Shown here: one piece after another, positions 11,558 to 23,673 of the stretch
Layout of the letters: the number at the start of each line of letters is the position of its first letter
Position numbering within the stretch: the stretch's first letter is position 1
Assembly (NCBI GenBank): GCA_037953745.1
Contig: JBAKBP010003233.1
Span: 93,700 to 157,699, forward strand
DNA: 64,000 nucleotides
Source of the DNA: Lithodes maja
Lineage: Eukaryota; Arthropoda; Malacostraca; Decapoda; Lithodidae
Direction: 5' to 3'
The notes under the pieces: model-generated
What the model was told of the DNA's origin: nothing
Databases searched by the model: none
What the model saw: the letters and a program-made list of their open reading frames with translations, nothing else
Translations under genes and position numbers: made by a program

Positions 11558-13273
11558 ATACTATATGCTCCAGACAACAAAAGCACCAACGCCCTACAGA
11601 GTTATCGTCTACGGTAACGAGGTACCTTAACTCGGCGAAAGTGTACAACAGGGGTAGGCTATGAGGCTAAACTCCCTCAGACATTTATAGGTTACGTTAT
11701 TACTAAAGAAATGCAATACTCAAGAAACTACGTTAATATTAAGCCTCTAATAATGTAGAATAGAAGCAGGCTAAAGGTATGACAGTGAAATGCTAAATGA
11801 CAAATGTACACGCCTACTTGAAAGCGCATGCACTACACTAACTGTCCCCTACTAACATGCACTAGCATGTAGCATACAAGATGTTCATGATCCAGTAGAT
11901 ACCTAATAATACACATGGGAGGAACATAAATAGTAGTCACTTATTATAATAATGAATCTATACTTGGAATAACTAAAAGGTTGCAGGCAACAGTACTGCG
12001 CCGGTAGCCTACTACCGCATAGGCTACTTCGCTTCTCTCACTCTGTCTCCCCTCCGAGTCCGTATGCGCCCTACGCAACAGAACTCCGGACACAGCAGCA
12101 AAACGACAGTGCAGTTAATTGATACATGAAAGTATTAATAGTGTTGTCTTGTGTGTGAGTAATGTGTATTGTAAAGTGTTACATACATATACTTAAAGAG
12201 AGCTGCAATGCATAGTAAAATAAAGATATATCCCACTCATCATCCCCATGTGTTCTAGCTAGCAGGCCAAGTCACAGGAACAACGAGTCCCAGCACCGAA
12301 AGCGAGAACCCAGGAGAAGACTGTAGAGAACACAAGGACAGATAAATTACGTTACTCTACTATACCGGCACTACGAGCGAGCTGTAGTCTCGGGTGCTAC
12401 ACTCGCTCCTGGCTCGGTATGCAAATCAAGGCTAAGTCCTCGTCCCTCTACAGACAACTCCTGGGCATGGTCGGGCTCTTACACATGGCACCAGTCTAGT
12501 CACAAATGGGATGATGAGCGGGGCATATAACTCGTGAACATGTAGAACGTTCACCAACTATCCTCATCAAGAAGATCGCTGTTCACATTAACCCCTTAAA
12601 TCTAATACATGTAAATATATGCTTGTCCTAAGAGTAATACGAGAGGTGAGTGCTGAAACTCCTTTAGGACCTCAAGGGAAGGTTATGCATTTAAATAGAG
12701 AGAAGAATGAAATGAGAGTAATGTCGTCAGAGAGAAAGAGTGCAACCGTGAGAAGTTGGGAGAGAGGGCAAGGGATGTTAGAATCTCAAAGGTTCTAGGC
12801 AACCTGGTCATGGAACACGCAGCCAGCCTCCAGGCAATGTGCTGTACGACAACATGGGCCCAGCCCAAGCAGCGTAGGCAGGCAGCAATGGACTACCAAC
12901 CCTGTCGCGCCTAGCTATAAGCGCAAGGCTGCCAACCAGTCCATACGTCTGGCAACCCACCCGGCCGGCAACGTGGCGCGTTGCTACCCTCTTGCTCTGA
13001 AGCCTAACTCACTCTCTCTCTCTGAACTCCCATTGTCTTATCTATCAACTTCTCTATTGATACTACATATTAAATGGAAGGTCTCGACATGGCTTAAAAC
13101 AAAACCCACCACTGGTTAGCACATGACGAGACCTTTGCAGAGATACAAAGAACATAGTTATAAGTTGTCACACTCAATATACATTGCGGCTGACGGTAGC
13201 CAGATCACGGGCGGTACAGTCGAGTACCAAGGAGTACAATCAGGTTGCGTTGCAACGCACTGGGTGCGTCACA
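11465..13273 (-). mobile_element. Inner Gypsy (Gmr1-like) element: 3' LTR
   Basis: 1809 bp, plus-strand ends TGTTACGG...GCGTCACA; it matches 21858-23673 with only about twenty scattered differences and one small indel (AT-rich, near 12695). A C-run (13275-13281; GGGGGGGC on the sense strand) abuts it and is the polypurine tract, so this is the 3' LTR of a minus-strand element. The left flank bases ATGT (11461-11464) recur after the other LTR (23674-23677) as target duplication. The near-identity of the LTRs points to a recent insertion. Confidence 0.93.
13080..13133 (-). other. LTR stem-loop with conserved loop (3' LTR copy)
   Basis: GGTCTCG and CGAGACC form a 7-bp stem around a loop containing AAAACAAAACCCACCACTGG. 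The same loop core (AAAACAAA..ACCACCACTGG) sits in a different stem at 2919-2964 and 3705-3750. The structure lies 140 bp inside the sense-strand 5' edge of the LTR. Confidence 0.6.
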
Positions 13274-13429
13274 GCCCCCCCAAGATTTTAGATAATCGAC
13301 CTTAGAAGCATTATCAAAATCTGACAGGCATCCAACCGACCTGCTACCCTTAGCTGCCACTAATTGCAAAAGGTGCACAACAACTGAAGTGTGAATTATA
13401 CATAAAACACAATATCGCATGCATCATGC
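13274..13429 (-). other. Inner Gypsy 3' non-coding segment with polypurine tract
   Basis: Short non-coding piece between the LTR and the inserted LINE. The seven-base C run at 13275-13281 reads as a G tract on the element's sense strand, directly at the LTR boundary. The rest of the 3' non-coding part lies on the far side of the LINE (16306-16429). Confidence 0.6.
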
Positions 13430-16305
13430 TACAAACCTGATCTTCTCTTCCTCACCGAAACTCAGGTGTCTGTAGCAACATCCAGCAACCCCTTCTCTGT
13501 ATCCTCCTACTTTCTCTATCCTAGTTTCAAAGCCAAAGGCGGATGTTGTGCATATGTGCACAACAAACTCACTTGCTCTCGTGTTCCCGATTTCGACTCC
13601 TCTGAATTCTCAACTTTATGGCTCAAACTTTCCTGTCATTCTCTTACTAAATATTTCTGTGCTGTCTATCTTTCCCCTAACTCTACCAACTTTCCCAAAT
13701 TCTTTGACTATCTAAACTCTACAGTGGAACACATTCTATCCATTTCTCCTTTCTCAGAAATCTCCCTCTTAGGAGATTTCAACGTTCACCACCGCCATTG
13801 GCTCTCCTCTCACACTACTGATCCACCTGGTGAACAAGCCTACATCTTTTCTATCCTAAATGACCTAGAGCAGTTAGTTCAGCAACCCACCCGTATCCCG
13901 GATCGCATCGGAGATCGGCCCAACATTCTTGACCTGTTTCTAACTTCTAACCCTTCTTCTTATACTGTCGATCTTTTCTCTCCTTTGGGCTCCTCCGACC
14001 ATAAACTTATCTCTGTCACCTGTCCTATCTCTCCAGTACAGCCACCCAATCCTCCTAGCCGGCGGCGCTTGTGGCACTTTGGCGCTGCCGACTGGGAGGC
14101 TCTTCGGCAGTACTTCTTTGATTTCCCATGGAATGATTTCTGCTTCCATGGCCGAGGACCCTCGGAGAGTGCTGAACGCATTACCGAGGTAATCCTATCG
14201 GGCATGGAAGCATACATTCCATTCTCTTTCTCTCAGACTAATGCTAAAAAATCTTGGTTTACTCACGCCTGTTCTACTGCTGTCCGCAATAAGGAGGAAG
14301 CATTCAAACGGTACCGACGCCTTAAAACTCAAGACTCTCATTCTTCATATGTTTCTGCCCGGAATCAAGCCAAATCTGTTCTTCGACATGCCAAACACTC
14401 TTTCATCAATAATAAATGCACTGAACTATCCAACTCTAGCTCTTCCCAAGCTTTCTGGCATCTAGCCAAAAACCTCTCCAACAATTTCTCTTCCTCGTCT
14501 TTCCCTCCCCTTTCCCACTCTGATGGCTCAACCATCACTTCTTCCTCTGACAAAGCTAAACTCTTCGCTCAAACTTTTGCTAGAAACTCCACCTTGGATG
14601 ATTCCGGTGCTATTCCTCCCTCTCCGCCCTCCTCTCTCTTACTTATGCCTAATATCCTAATCTCTTCTAAAGATGTACTTTTTACCCTCTCTGGGCTTAA
14701 CACTAATAAGGCGTACGGTCCGGACGGTGTTCCTCCTGTTGTTCTCAAAAACTGTGCTTCCGTGCTGACTCCCTGCCTAGGCAAACTCTTTCGTCTCTGT
14801 CTATCCTCTAACGTCTTCCCTTCATGCTGGAAGTTTGCTCACATTCAACCTGTCCCAAAGAAGGGTGACCGCTCTCAACCCTCCAACTATCGTCCAATTG
14901 CTCTTATCTCTTGTCTTTCTAAAGTTTTTGAAACTATTCTTGCTTCCAAATTTCTTAAGCATTTCTCTTCTCATAATCTGCTCTCAGATCGCCAGTATGG
15001 CTTCCTTAAGGGTCGCTCTACTGGTGATCTTCTTTCATATCTTACTAACTCTTGGTCATCCTCCTTTCGGGACTTCGGTGAGACTTTTTCTATTGCACTA
15101 GACATATCGAAAGCCTTCGATAGAGTCTGGCATAAATCTTTAATTTCTAAACTACCCTCCTTCGGTTTCTATCCCTCCATCTGTGCCTTTGTCTCTAATT
15201 TCCTTTCCGGCCGTTCCATAGCCACGGTTGTGGACGGCCATTGTTCACTTCCTCACCCTATAAACTCCGGTGTTCCTCAGGGCTCTGTCCTATCTCCTAT
15301 TCTCTTTCTAATTTTTATAAATGATCTCCTTAACTGTACCTTAATTCCCATCCATTTATACGCAGACGACTCAACCTTACACTACTCCATTAGTTTTTCA
15401 GAACGCCCCAGCCAGCAATCTCTCAACAACAAACGTAATGAAGCCATAGAACTCTTAAATTCTGATCTAAATACAATTTCCAATTGGGGCAGAGAAAACC
15501 TTGTTAACTTTAATGCTTCCAAAACCCAATTTCTCCATCTATCTACCCGTCAGGATCTCCCAGCGGACTATCCCTTATTCTTCAACAATACAAAAATCAA
15601 CCCTTCATCTTCTCTCAATATTCTTGGTGTCTCTTTTTCTTCTGCTCTCATTTGGAAGGACCATATTACCAGTCTTGCTAAGGCAGCCTCCCAGAAGCTG
15701 GGTGTGCTCAACCGCCTTAGGGGGTTCTTTTCCCCTGCACAGCTTCTTGCTCTGTACAGGGGCATAGTGCGCCCTTGTATTGAGTATTGTTCACATGTGT
15801 GGGGAGGTTCCTCTCACACCGCTCTCCTAGACAAAGTTGAAAGGAAGGGCTTTCGTATCATTAACTCCCGTCCACTCACCAACTCTCTGCAATCTCTCTC
15901 TCTCCACCGCAATGTTGCATCTCTCTCGCTATTCTATCGCTACTATAATAATCAGTGTTCCTCAGAGCTATCCCAGTGCATACCACCTCCTTTACGTAGG
16001 GCACATGGTACCCGTCTTGCAACTCAATCCCACCCCTACTCTGTGCAACTCTCCAACCCAAGAGTGAAACGTTACTCTCAAACTTTCTTCTACTCAACAG
16101 CTGAGCTCTGGAACTCTCTCCCAGAATCAGTCTTTCCCTCTTCCTATGACTTAAATTGCTTCAAACTCCGTGTGTCCAGGCATTTTGGCTCGAACGTCCC
16201 TTGATTTTGGCCCTGTCACTCTTTCAACTATGGGGGAGGCACTCGCTATAGGCAGTTATGCCTTTTGCCTCCCTCAATCACATAGAAAAAAAAAAAAAAA
16301 AACAA
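13430..16305 (+). mobile_element. LINE family A, near-complete copy inside the inner Gypsy element
   Basis: Plus-strand non-LTR element with the opposite orientation to its Gypsy host. It starts abruptly within the endonuclease domain (frame entering as PDLLFLTETQ at about 13436), so it is 5'-truncated and lacks ORF1. It ends with the family 3' UTR (CCTCAATCACATAG) and a pure A run at 16287-16304. The insertion falls between the Gypsy RNase H frame and its 3' LTR. Three further copies in the window (3895-4446, 4863-6085, 44832-45521) show an expanded family. Confidence 0.9.
13466..16204 (+). CDS. LINE family A endonuclease-reverse transcriptase (5'-truncated, open)
   Basis: A single uninterrupted frame of 912 codons; homology begins a little upstream at about 13433, so the listed start (a GTG) is arbitrary. 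N-terminal part: apurinic endonuclease with GDFNVHHRHW (about residue 103) and SSDHKLIS (about 176). Middle: reverse transcriptase with the GPDGVPP, SNYRPIALIS, YGFLKGRSTGD, LDISKAFDRVWH, SGVPQGSVLSPILF and LYADDS (Tyr632) motifs, then the C-terminal thumb and 'EYCSHVWGG' region. The protein would nick target DNA and copy its own RNA there. It resembles Jockey/BS-type crustacean LINEs; the clade is not certain. The frame is intact, so the insertion is young, but without ORF1 and the 5' part this copy should not be autonomous. Confidence 0.9.
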   Translation: MSVATSSNPFSVSSYFLYPSFKAKGGCCAYVHNKLTCSRVPDFDSSEFSTLWLKLSCHSLTKYFCAVYLSPNSTNFPKFFDYLNSTVEHILSISPFSEISLLGDFNVHHRHWLSSHTTDPPGEQAYIFSILNDLEQLVQQPTRIPDRIGDRPNILDLFLTSNPSSYTVDLFSPLGSSDHKLISVTCPISPVQPPNPPSRRRLWHFGAADWEALRQYFFDFPWNDFCFHGRGPSESAERITEVILSGMEAYIPFSFSQTNAKKSWFTHACSTAVRNKEEAFKRYRRLKTQDSHSSYVSARNQAKSVLRHAKHSFINNKCTELSNSSSSQAFWHLAKNLSNNFSSSSFPPLSHSDGSTITSSSDKAKLFAQTFARNSTLDDSGAIPPSPPSSLLLMPNILISSKDVLFTLSGLNTNKAYGPDGVPPVVLKNCASVLTPCLGKLFRLCLSSNVFPSCWKFAHIQPVPKKGDRSQPSNYRPIALISCLSKVFETILASKFLKHFSSHNLLSDRQYGFLKGRSTGDLLSYLTNSWSSSFRDFGETFSIALDISKAFDRVWHKSLISKLPSFGFYPSICAFVSNFLSGRSIATVVDGHCSLPHPINSGVPQGSVLSPILFLIFINDLLNCTLIPIHLYADDSTLHYSISFSERPSQQSLNNKRNEAIELLNSDLNTISNWGRENLVNFNASKTQFLHLSTRQDLPADYPLFFNNTKINPSSSLNILGVSFSSALIWKDHITSLAKAASQKLGVLNRLRGFFSPAQLLALYRGIVRPCIEYCSHVWGGSSHTALLDKVERKGFRIINSRPLTNSLQSLSLHRNVASLSLFYRYYNNQCSSELSQCIPPPLRRAHGTRLATQSHPYSVQLSNPRVKRYSQTFFYSTAELWNSLPESVFPSSYDLNCFKLRVSRHFGSNVP

Positions 16306-16429
16306 TAAAGACTTACAAAACTAAAAAAAAAGAAAGAGTTTTCTCGTTTATTTTATTGTTTTATAATCTTTTTGGACGGCGTTATGATAGCCTAATTTTA
16401 ATCCTGCTCAACCCACACACCGTGCACGA
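16306..16429 (-). other. Inner Gypsy non-coding DNA between pol and the LINE
   Basis: A/T-rich segment downstream (sense strand) of the RNase H stop at 16430. It begins with A-rich sequence after the LINE poly(A), so the exact junction is blurred. Confidence 0.5.
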
Positions 16430-19400
16430 CTATCTTGGATCATCAACCCTTGATAGACAATCTGCTATCACGTTCTCACTCCCGGCAATATGCTGAATGT
16501 TGAGATTATACTCTTGGAGCATTAGGGACCACCTGGTCAACCGCATATTCCGATTGTGAAACTGATTTAGGAATTTCAAGGGATGATGGTCCGTATAAAT
16601 CGTCAGTACCGGGCCGTAGGCTGGAACATAAACTTCGAAATGTTTGAGCGACAAAACGATAGCCAGAAGCTCCTTCTCTATAGTTGAGTAATTCCTTTGT
16701 GCCGAATTAAACTTGCGAGAAAAGAAGCTCACTGGGTGTTCCAAGCCCTCGGAATCAGTCTGCAGTAACACTGCCCCGGCACCCACACCGCTGGCATCAG
16801 TCGCCAGCTAAAAACTCCTGGAGAAGTCTGGGGCCCTCAAAATCGGATGTGTACACAGCAGGTGCTTGACTAGGTCGAAAGCCCTCTGACACTCCGCAGC
16901 CCAACAGAACTTCACTTACTTCGACAGTAGATCAGTTAACGGTGCTAAGACAGTAGAGTATCCCCGGATGAAGCGCCTATAATAGCCTATCATACCTAGG
17001 AACCGCATGACCTGGCGCTTAGTGGTGGGCCTGGGAAACATATTGATAGCCTGTATCTTGCTCAGGGGGGGGCACACCCGGCCTAACCCGACCACAAAGC
17101 CAAGATACTGCACAGTAGCCTTTACAAACTCGCACTTCCCCAGGTTCACCACCAGCCCAGCATCGTGCAACTTCCCAAACAGGGTCTCTAAGTGCCTTAG
17201 GTGATTTTCAAAATCGTCATCATACACTATCACGTCATCAAGGTAGACCGTGCAGTTAGGGATTTCGTCACAAATATCGTTCATCAGGTTCTGAAACGTG
17301 GCAGGTGCGTTCTTAAGCCCATAAGGCATTACGTTACATTGGTAGGTCTTGCCATCTACCACAAAACCACAAACTTGCTTAGCTCGGTCCGACAGGGGTA
17401 CTTGCCAGTAGCCTTTTACAAGATCAATTTTAGTAAGGTACTTTGCATTCCCTATCTTGTCCACGCTGTCGTCAACTCGAGGCAAAGGGTAAGGGTTGGT
17501 AGTGGTCAAGCCATTTAGACTACGAAAATCTATGCAGAACCGCACCTTGCCGTCAGGTTTTGGCTGCAACGTGACGGGTGATGTCCACTTCACATAACCT
17601 TCAGTGATCATCCCTCTCTCAACCATGTACTTTAACTCCTCCCGTAAAGCTGGCAACTTTACCGGGGGCACACGGTAGGGCACTGACTTGAAGGGCACAT
17701 TATCACGGACGTCCACGTCGTGCGTTACCTGAGTAGTGAGACCTGGGTGTTCGGCGAAAACAGAGGGGTATGACCTGAACAGGCCTAGGACAGCAGCACC
17801 CTGGTGCTCAGGCAGGTGACTTACAGCTTGCCTAGCCTCTTGTTCAGTATTCCCCGCCCACTGTTCCGCGGAAATGACACAGTCCCAGCTATCCTCCTCA
17901 GCAGCATGACTGTCCCCACCTCCTTCTCCACCCTGGCCACTGCAAGCCAGCACAGGGACAGTGAGAGGCTCTGAGGGGCGTCTCACATACTCTTTCATGA
18001 GGTTAACATGACATAACTGATGTTTTTTCCTACGGTCAGGTGTTGCAACGAGATAATCAAGGTCGGACAGTTTCTTAGCCACCACATACGGCCCAATGAA
18101 CTTGGCAGAAAGGGGGTGTCCAGGCAAAGGTAAAAGCAACATTACCTCCTGACCCACCGAAAACTCCCGAAGCTTCACCTTGGCGTCATACTGGTGCTTC
18201 ATGACCGCCTGTGCATTAACCAAGTTATTACCTGCCGCTGCCATGCAACCTATAAGTCTCTCCCGGCTCTCAAGGACATATTTAAGTACAGACCCCGGCT
18301 TCTCTTCGCCCTTCCAGATCTCTTTCACCATACTTAAAGGTCCTCTCACATTATGGCCAAAGACTAGTTGATTTGGACTGAACCCCAGGCTCTCTCCTGG
18401 GACTTCACGTGCAGCGAACAGAACATACGGCAGACCCAAATCCCAATCAGTGTCATGTTCTGCACAGTAACAGCGTAGCATACTCTTCAGGGTCGAGTGC
18501 CACCGCTCCAAGACTCCCTGACTCTCGGGATGGTAGGCTGACGACACTACAGAACATATACCGTGCAACTGAAGGGTTTGCTTGAACAATTTGGATGTAA
18601 AATTGCTCCCCTGGTCTGACTGCACCTCACGTGGAAATCCATAACGGGAACAGAACAATAATAAGTTTTTAACAACTGCCTTTGCCGAGCCGTTTCTCAT
18701 GGGGTATGCGTCCGGGTATCTCGTAGCCACATCCATGATTGTCAACAGGAATTTATTGCCACTACTAGTAGGCGGGAAAGGGCCAACCAAATCTACTACA
18801 ACTTTGCTGAACGGAGGCCCGGTGACAGGTATGGGAAACAAAGGTGCCTTCGGGATTGTCTGGTTAGGCTTCCCCGTTGTCTGGCAGGTCGCACACCCAG
18901 CCACCCATGCACAGACATCAGCCTTGACCCCAGGCCACCAGAAAAACCTGCCCAATGCCGCCAATGTTTTTGTTACCCCCAAATGACCCGCCAGCGGCAC
19001 ATCATGCGCCAGACACAATAAGGACTCTCTATACTTATTTGGAACAACCACCTGGTCTACTACCCTCGCACTGCCCTCCCACTTCGATTTGGGGTCTAGA
19101 AATCTGCGGTACAATATCCTGTTGAGCCTAAAGAAATCTCCCGGCTTCGCATCCCCATCTTCCTCCAACTCTATGGCACCATTGCTATAACGAGCTAGGC
19201 TAGCGTCTTGCAGCTGCTGCTCACTAATGTCCCCGGGCGTCAATGCATCAAGATGGTTTTGTAATAAGACATTACCCCGGCTAGTAGGCTCTACTGCCTT
19301 AGTGGCTCTCGCTACAGCTCTTGCCTCACGCGAAGTCTTACCCAACTCTGCCTTGTTACACACCATATCTGGGCCAGAGTCAACTCCCGTGTTTATTATA

Positions 19401-20740
19401 GGTCCAAGTACCGAATCACCGAGAAGTGCAGCAGAATCAATGTCCCTTTTCCTGCCCTTAGCACCCTTCTCCTGATCCTTCCTCCACTGTCCCCGAGGTT
19501 GAGTGCTAGGCTGTGCAGGAGCCGCAGAGCGAGATCGGGTTACCACACAGGCCATCTCATCCTGTTGGCACCTCCCAACCCATTCCCGATTCTCACCATC
19601 CACGTCGGCCGCCCTCTCGGCAACGACTAAGGGTGGACTCCCGGAAGTGGGCACCGCAAAGTCGTTGCCGAGAAGAAGGTCGACGCCCTCAACTGGCAAA
19701 CACTCAACGATCCCTACATCCAGCTCCCTGCACACCTCTCCCACTCTTAACTCCAACCTCACAAGTGGGTATGACCTCGTAGCATTTATACCCTGCACCA
19801 CAACAACTCTGGCCGCATTTATCGGTTTCCCTGTGAAGTTCCTCAACAAAGTTTGCGAAGCCCCCGTATCCCTCAGCAAGTCAACCCTCCGTAGTTCACT
19901 CCCCCAGCTCACAAACCCGTGTCCCCGATGGCTACAGAAAGTGTCCCGGACAGGTGTCGAGCCTTCCGTACGCTTCTTTACCGCGTGTGCCTCAGCTGCT
20001 GACAACCTACCCCGGACAGTTGCTGCAGCCTTCAGAGACACACCGATACCGTGAACCAATGACACCGGCTTAGCGGGAGTGTTACTAGGGCACTCACGTG
20101 AATAATGGCCTAGCTTCTGACATTTGTAACATTTCACATCCCCAATGGGCTTCTTCCCTTGTGCGGGCGAAGAAGGGGCCTGACCTTTAGTAAACGGGAG
20201 AGGCTTGTGTTTGTAGGTGTTATTAGGTGCAATGCTTTTAGTGTGGTTATGTGTGTCATAGGATTTGTTATTATCGAAAACTCTGGTGGGTGGGGTATAG
20301 CGCCCCTTCTGCCCTGACTCAGCCCTCTGAGCGGCACCGCAACCACGAATCAATGATAATCTGAGGTCTGCCATCTTGGCAGCCTCCTCTACTGTCTTGG
20401 GACATTTTTCCTTAATGTTCAGCGTTAGATCGCGGTTCCAGTACATTTGTAAAAACTGTTCCAGATAGAAAAGTTGCTTAATTTCCTCAGCCGACTCTGC
20501 GTGCTCGGACCGAAACCAGTTATTACATGCATCTGTTAAGTCCCGTGCGTGCTCCATAAAACTGACGTCGCTCTTCTTATTCACGCCACGGAACTTCAAT
20601 CTATAAGTTTCGGGTTGCAGTTCGTAGGCCCGGAGCACAGCCTCCTTCACCAGTCCATACACGACACTCTCGTCCAGTGACAGTGCATCGTAGGCTTTCA
20701 ACCCCTTACCCACTAGACGTGATGAAACTAATGCTGCCAT
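16430..20740 (-). pseudogene. Inner Gmr1-like gag-pol: Gag, protease, integrase, RT, RNase H
   Basis: One minus-strand frame, open for 1274 codons (20740-16916) and then continuing in the same frame through two stop codons (16916-16918 and about 16809) into RNase H (to 16430). Order: capsid-like Gag (residues 1-150, related to the SCAN-type capsid), CCHC zinc knuckle (C204-C207-H212-C217), aspartic protease DTGA (291), integrase HHCC (H579, H586, C616, C619) and DDE core (D650, D709, E745), then RT with YLDD (1166-1169), then RNase H with TDASG and YTDHHPLKF. Integrase before RT is reversed relative to ordinary Gypsy and is the Gmr1 order. The second stop is a CAG-to-TAG type change in front of LATDASG. 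No envelope gene is present. Confidence 0.93.
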
Positions 20741-20761
20741 TTAACCTCCGGCCAGTCATAC

Positions 20762-21615
20762 TCACGACACTTCTTTTCGAAACGAGCAAAAAAACTCAGT
20801 CACTGCTGTCTCATCAACTGCAGGTACTAACTTAATTAAATGCGAAAGTGAGTCTGTAACCCGGTGCCCACCACCGAGATGACGCCCCGTGGTCTCTACT
20901 CTAGACTTCTCGACATCCATTTCAGCCTGGTACCTGGTTGCATCCTGATTGGCTTGGATTCTAGCAACCTCTATGCGTTCTATACTAGCCTGTTGTATCT
21001 GAGTCTCCTGCAGCTTAATCCGTTCTATACTATCCTGTTGTATCTGAGTCTCCTGCAGCTTAATCCGTTCTATACTAGCCTGTTGACTCTCTTGCAACTT
21101 AAGCTTAGCTAGTTCTAGCTGAAATAACATCTCAGGAGACAGGCCTGGGGGGGGAGAGCACAAAATGGGGGATCCACACCGAGACGTGTTTACGGGGTAA
21201 GCCAGCTTGCCATTGAGAACCCTCCTGCTGCATCGTGCTAAGACTCGCTGGCTGAGGGCCCAGCTCAGGGGTAGAGTGGAATGGAGGCTTGGAGGGAACC
21301 CCCAAGACCCCACTCCACCCACCGCCCATCGCCATCACCCAACAAACATGCCACCAAATTCTTCTTGGGCCAACTGTCAGGACAGTCCCGCCCCAAAACC
21401 GTGGCTAAACAGCGAAGACCGTAACAATCAATAGCCTGCAGGCGCTGTTCGGTCAAAGGTGTCTGCAAAAATGCCTGGGCATCCCTCTCTCCACTTATAA
21501 CACTCCCCTCCCTAAATATCTGCTGTACTTGCTGGTCACTTGGCTGTACCGTGTTATCCTCCCCCGTAAATGATGAGTCATTAGACATAGTGATGGTTAT
21601 ACAATTGCTGTTCAT
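20762..21615 (-). pseudogene. Inner Gmr1-like 5' gag leader frames (coiled coil)
   Basis: Two minus-strand frames, 21615-21265 and 21322-20762, overlap out of frame and seem to be the split N-terminal part of Gag. The first starts MNSNCITITMSND and has a helical 'EQRLQAIDCYGLRCLATVLG' domain. The second carries a charged coiled coil with three near-repeats of 'ASIERIKLQETQIQ' (about 21080-20960). The outer element has a matching N-terminal Gag with a similar 'ELAKLKIELARINAEQ' coil at 25931-26335. The break indicates a frameshift near 21270-21320. The main gag-pol frame begins 22 bp downstream at 20740. Confidence 0.75.
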
Positions 21616-21842
21616 AAAAAAAAAAAAGTGCTTATTACTAATTGCAGTCTCGACTCACAAAATGTTAAAGATGCTTGAATTACTCTACTCTAGACACCTA
21701 ACGAAACAATCTGCAAGTCCACCAATACAATAATGACACAATAAAAAATTCCTCCAATATGCAAGAAAATTCTAGCCAGCTCTACTAGGTAGCATAGAAT
21801 AGTTCTCCAAAAAACATGTGATAGGATACTACTGAATCTTGT

Positions 21843-21854
21843 GCAAGGTCGCCA
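21843..21854 (-). promoter_or_regulatory. Primer-binding site of the inner Gypsy element
   Basis: On the sense strand TGGCGACCTTGC lies three bases after the 5' LTR end (CCGTAACA). It starts with TGG, as expected for pairing with a tRNA 3' CCA end. The outer element has TGGCGACCTCGC at the same place (26502-26513), so both elements probably use the same tRNA primer; which one is not determined. Confidence 0.7.
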
Positions 21855-21857
21855 TTT

Positions 21858-23673
21858 TGTTACGGCTGGATCGCAATACATATTCGGGATTCTTGATCGT
21901 AGGACAGAAATGGCTTAAGTGACAACGACACGCTCGATTCCAGTCCCAAATACTATATGCTCCAGACAACAAAAGCACCAACGCCCTACAGAGTTATCGT
22001 CTACGGTAACGAGGTACCTTAACTCGGCGAAAGTGTACAACAGGGGTAGGCTATGAGGCTAAACTCCCTCAGACATTTATAGGTTACGTTATTACTAAAG
22101 AAATGCAATACTCAAGAAACTACGTTAATATTAAGCCTCTAATAATGTAGAATAGAAGCAGGCTAAAGGTATGACAGTGAAATGCTAAATGACAAATGTA
22201 CACGCCTACTTGAAAGCGCGTGCACTACACTAACTGTCAACTACTAACATGCACTAGCATGTAGCATACAAGATGTTCATGATCCAGTAGATACCTAATA
22301 ATACACATGGGAGGAACATAAATAGTAGTCACTTATTATAATAATGAATCTATACTTGGAATAACTAAAAGGTTGCAGGCAACAGTACTGCGCCGGTAGC
22401 CTACTACCGCATAGGCTACTTCGCTTCTCTCACTCTGTCTCCCCTCCGAGTCCGTATGCGCCCTACGCAACAGAACTCCGGACACAGCAGCAAAACGACA
22501 GTGCAGTTAATTGATACATGAAAGTATTAATAGTGTTGTCTTGTGTGTGAGTAATGTGTATTGTAAAGCGTTACATACATATACTTAAAGAGAGCTGCAA
22601 TGCATAGTTAAATAAAGTTATATCCCACTCATCATCCCCATGTGTTCTAGCTAGCAGGCCAAGTCACAGGAACAACGAGTCTCAGCACCGAAAGCGAGAA
22701 CCCAGGAGAAGACTGTAGAGAACACAAGGACAGATAAATTACGTTACTCTACTATACCGGCACTACGAGCGAGCTGTAGTCTCGGGTGCTACACTCGCTC
22801 CTAGCTCGGTGTGCAAATCAAGGCTAAGTCCTCGTCCCTCTACAGACAACTCCTGGGCATGGTCGGGCTCTTACACATGGCACCAGTCTAGTCACAAATG
22901 GGATGATGAGCGGGGCATATAACTCGTGAACATGTAGAACGTTCACCAACTATCCTCATCAAGAAGATCGCTGTTCACATTAACCCCTTAAATCTAATAC
23001 ATGTAAATATATGCTTGTCCTAAGAGTAATACGAGAGGTGAGTGCTGAAACTCCTTTAGGACCTCAAGGGAAGGTTATGCATTTAAAATTTTAAATAGAA
23101 AGAAGAATGAAATGAGAGTAATGTCGTCAGAGAGAAAGAGTGCAACCGTGAGAAGTTGGGAGAGAGGGCAAGGGATGTTAGAATCTCAAAGGTTCTAGGC
23201 AACCTGGTCATGGAACACGCAGCCAGCCTCCAGGCAATGTGCTGTACGACAACATGGGCCCAGCCCAAGCAGCGTAGGCAGGCAGCAATGGACTACCAAC
23301 CCTGTCGCGCCTAGCTATAAGCGCAAGGCTGCCAACCAGTCCATACGTCTGGCAACCCACCCGGCCGGCAGCGTGGCGCGTTGCTACCCTCTTGCTCTGA
23401 AGCCTAACTCACTCTCTCTCTCTGAACTCCCATTGTCTTATCTATCAACTTCTCTATTGATACTACATATTAAATGGAAGGTCTCGACATGGCTTAAAAC
23501 AAAACCCACCACTGGTTAGCACATGACGAGACCTTTGCAGAGATACAAAGAACATAGTTATAAGTTGTCACACTCAATATACATTGCGGCTGACGGTAGC
23601 CAGATCACGGGCGGTACAGTCGAGTACCAAGGAGTACAATCAGGTTGCGTTGCAACACACAGGGTGCGTCACA
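21858..23673 (-). mobile_element. Inner Gypsy (Gmr1-like) element: 5' LTR
   Basis: 1816 bp, TGTTACGG...GCGTCACA on the plus strand, nearly identical to 11465-13273. The sense strand runs right to left; the U3 edge is at 23673 and the primer-binding site follows the other end at 21854. It contains the conserved-loop hairpin at 23480-23533. Immediately to its right the outer element's integrase frame is cut at 23674, with ATGT as target duplication. Confidence 0.93.
23480..23533 (-). other. LTR stem-loop with conserved loop (5' LTR copy)
   Basis: Identical in sequence to the structure at 13080-13133: a GGTCTCG/CGAGACC stem with the AAAACAAAACCCACCACTGG loop. Confidence 0.6.

Noticed and set aside
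19503..20054. Plus-strand frame of 183 codons
   Set aside because: Antisense to the Gmr1-like gag-pol frame.
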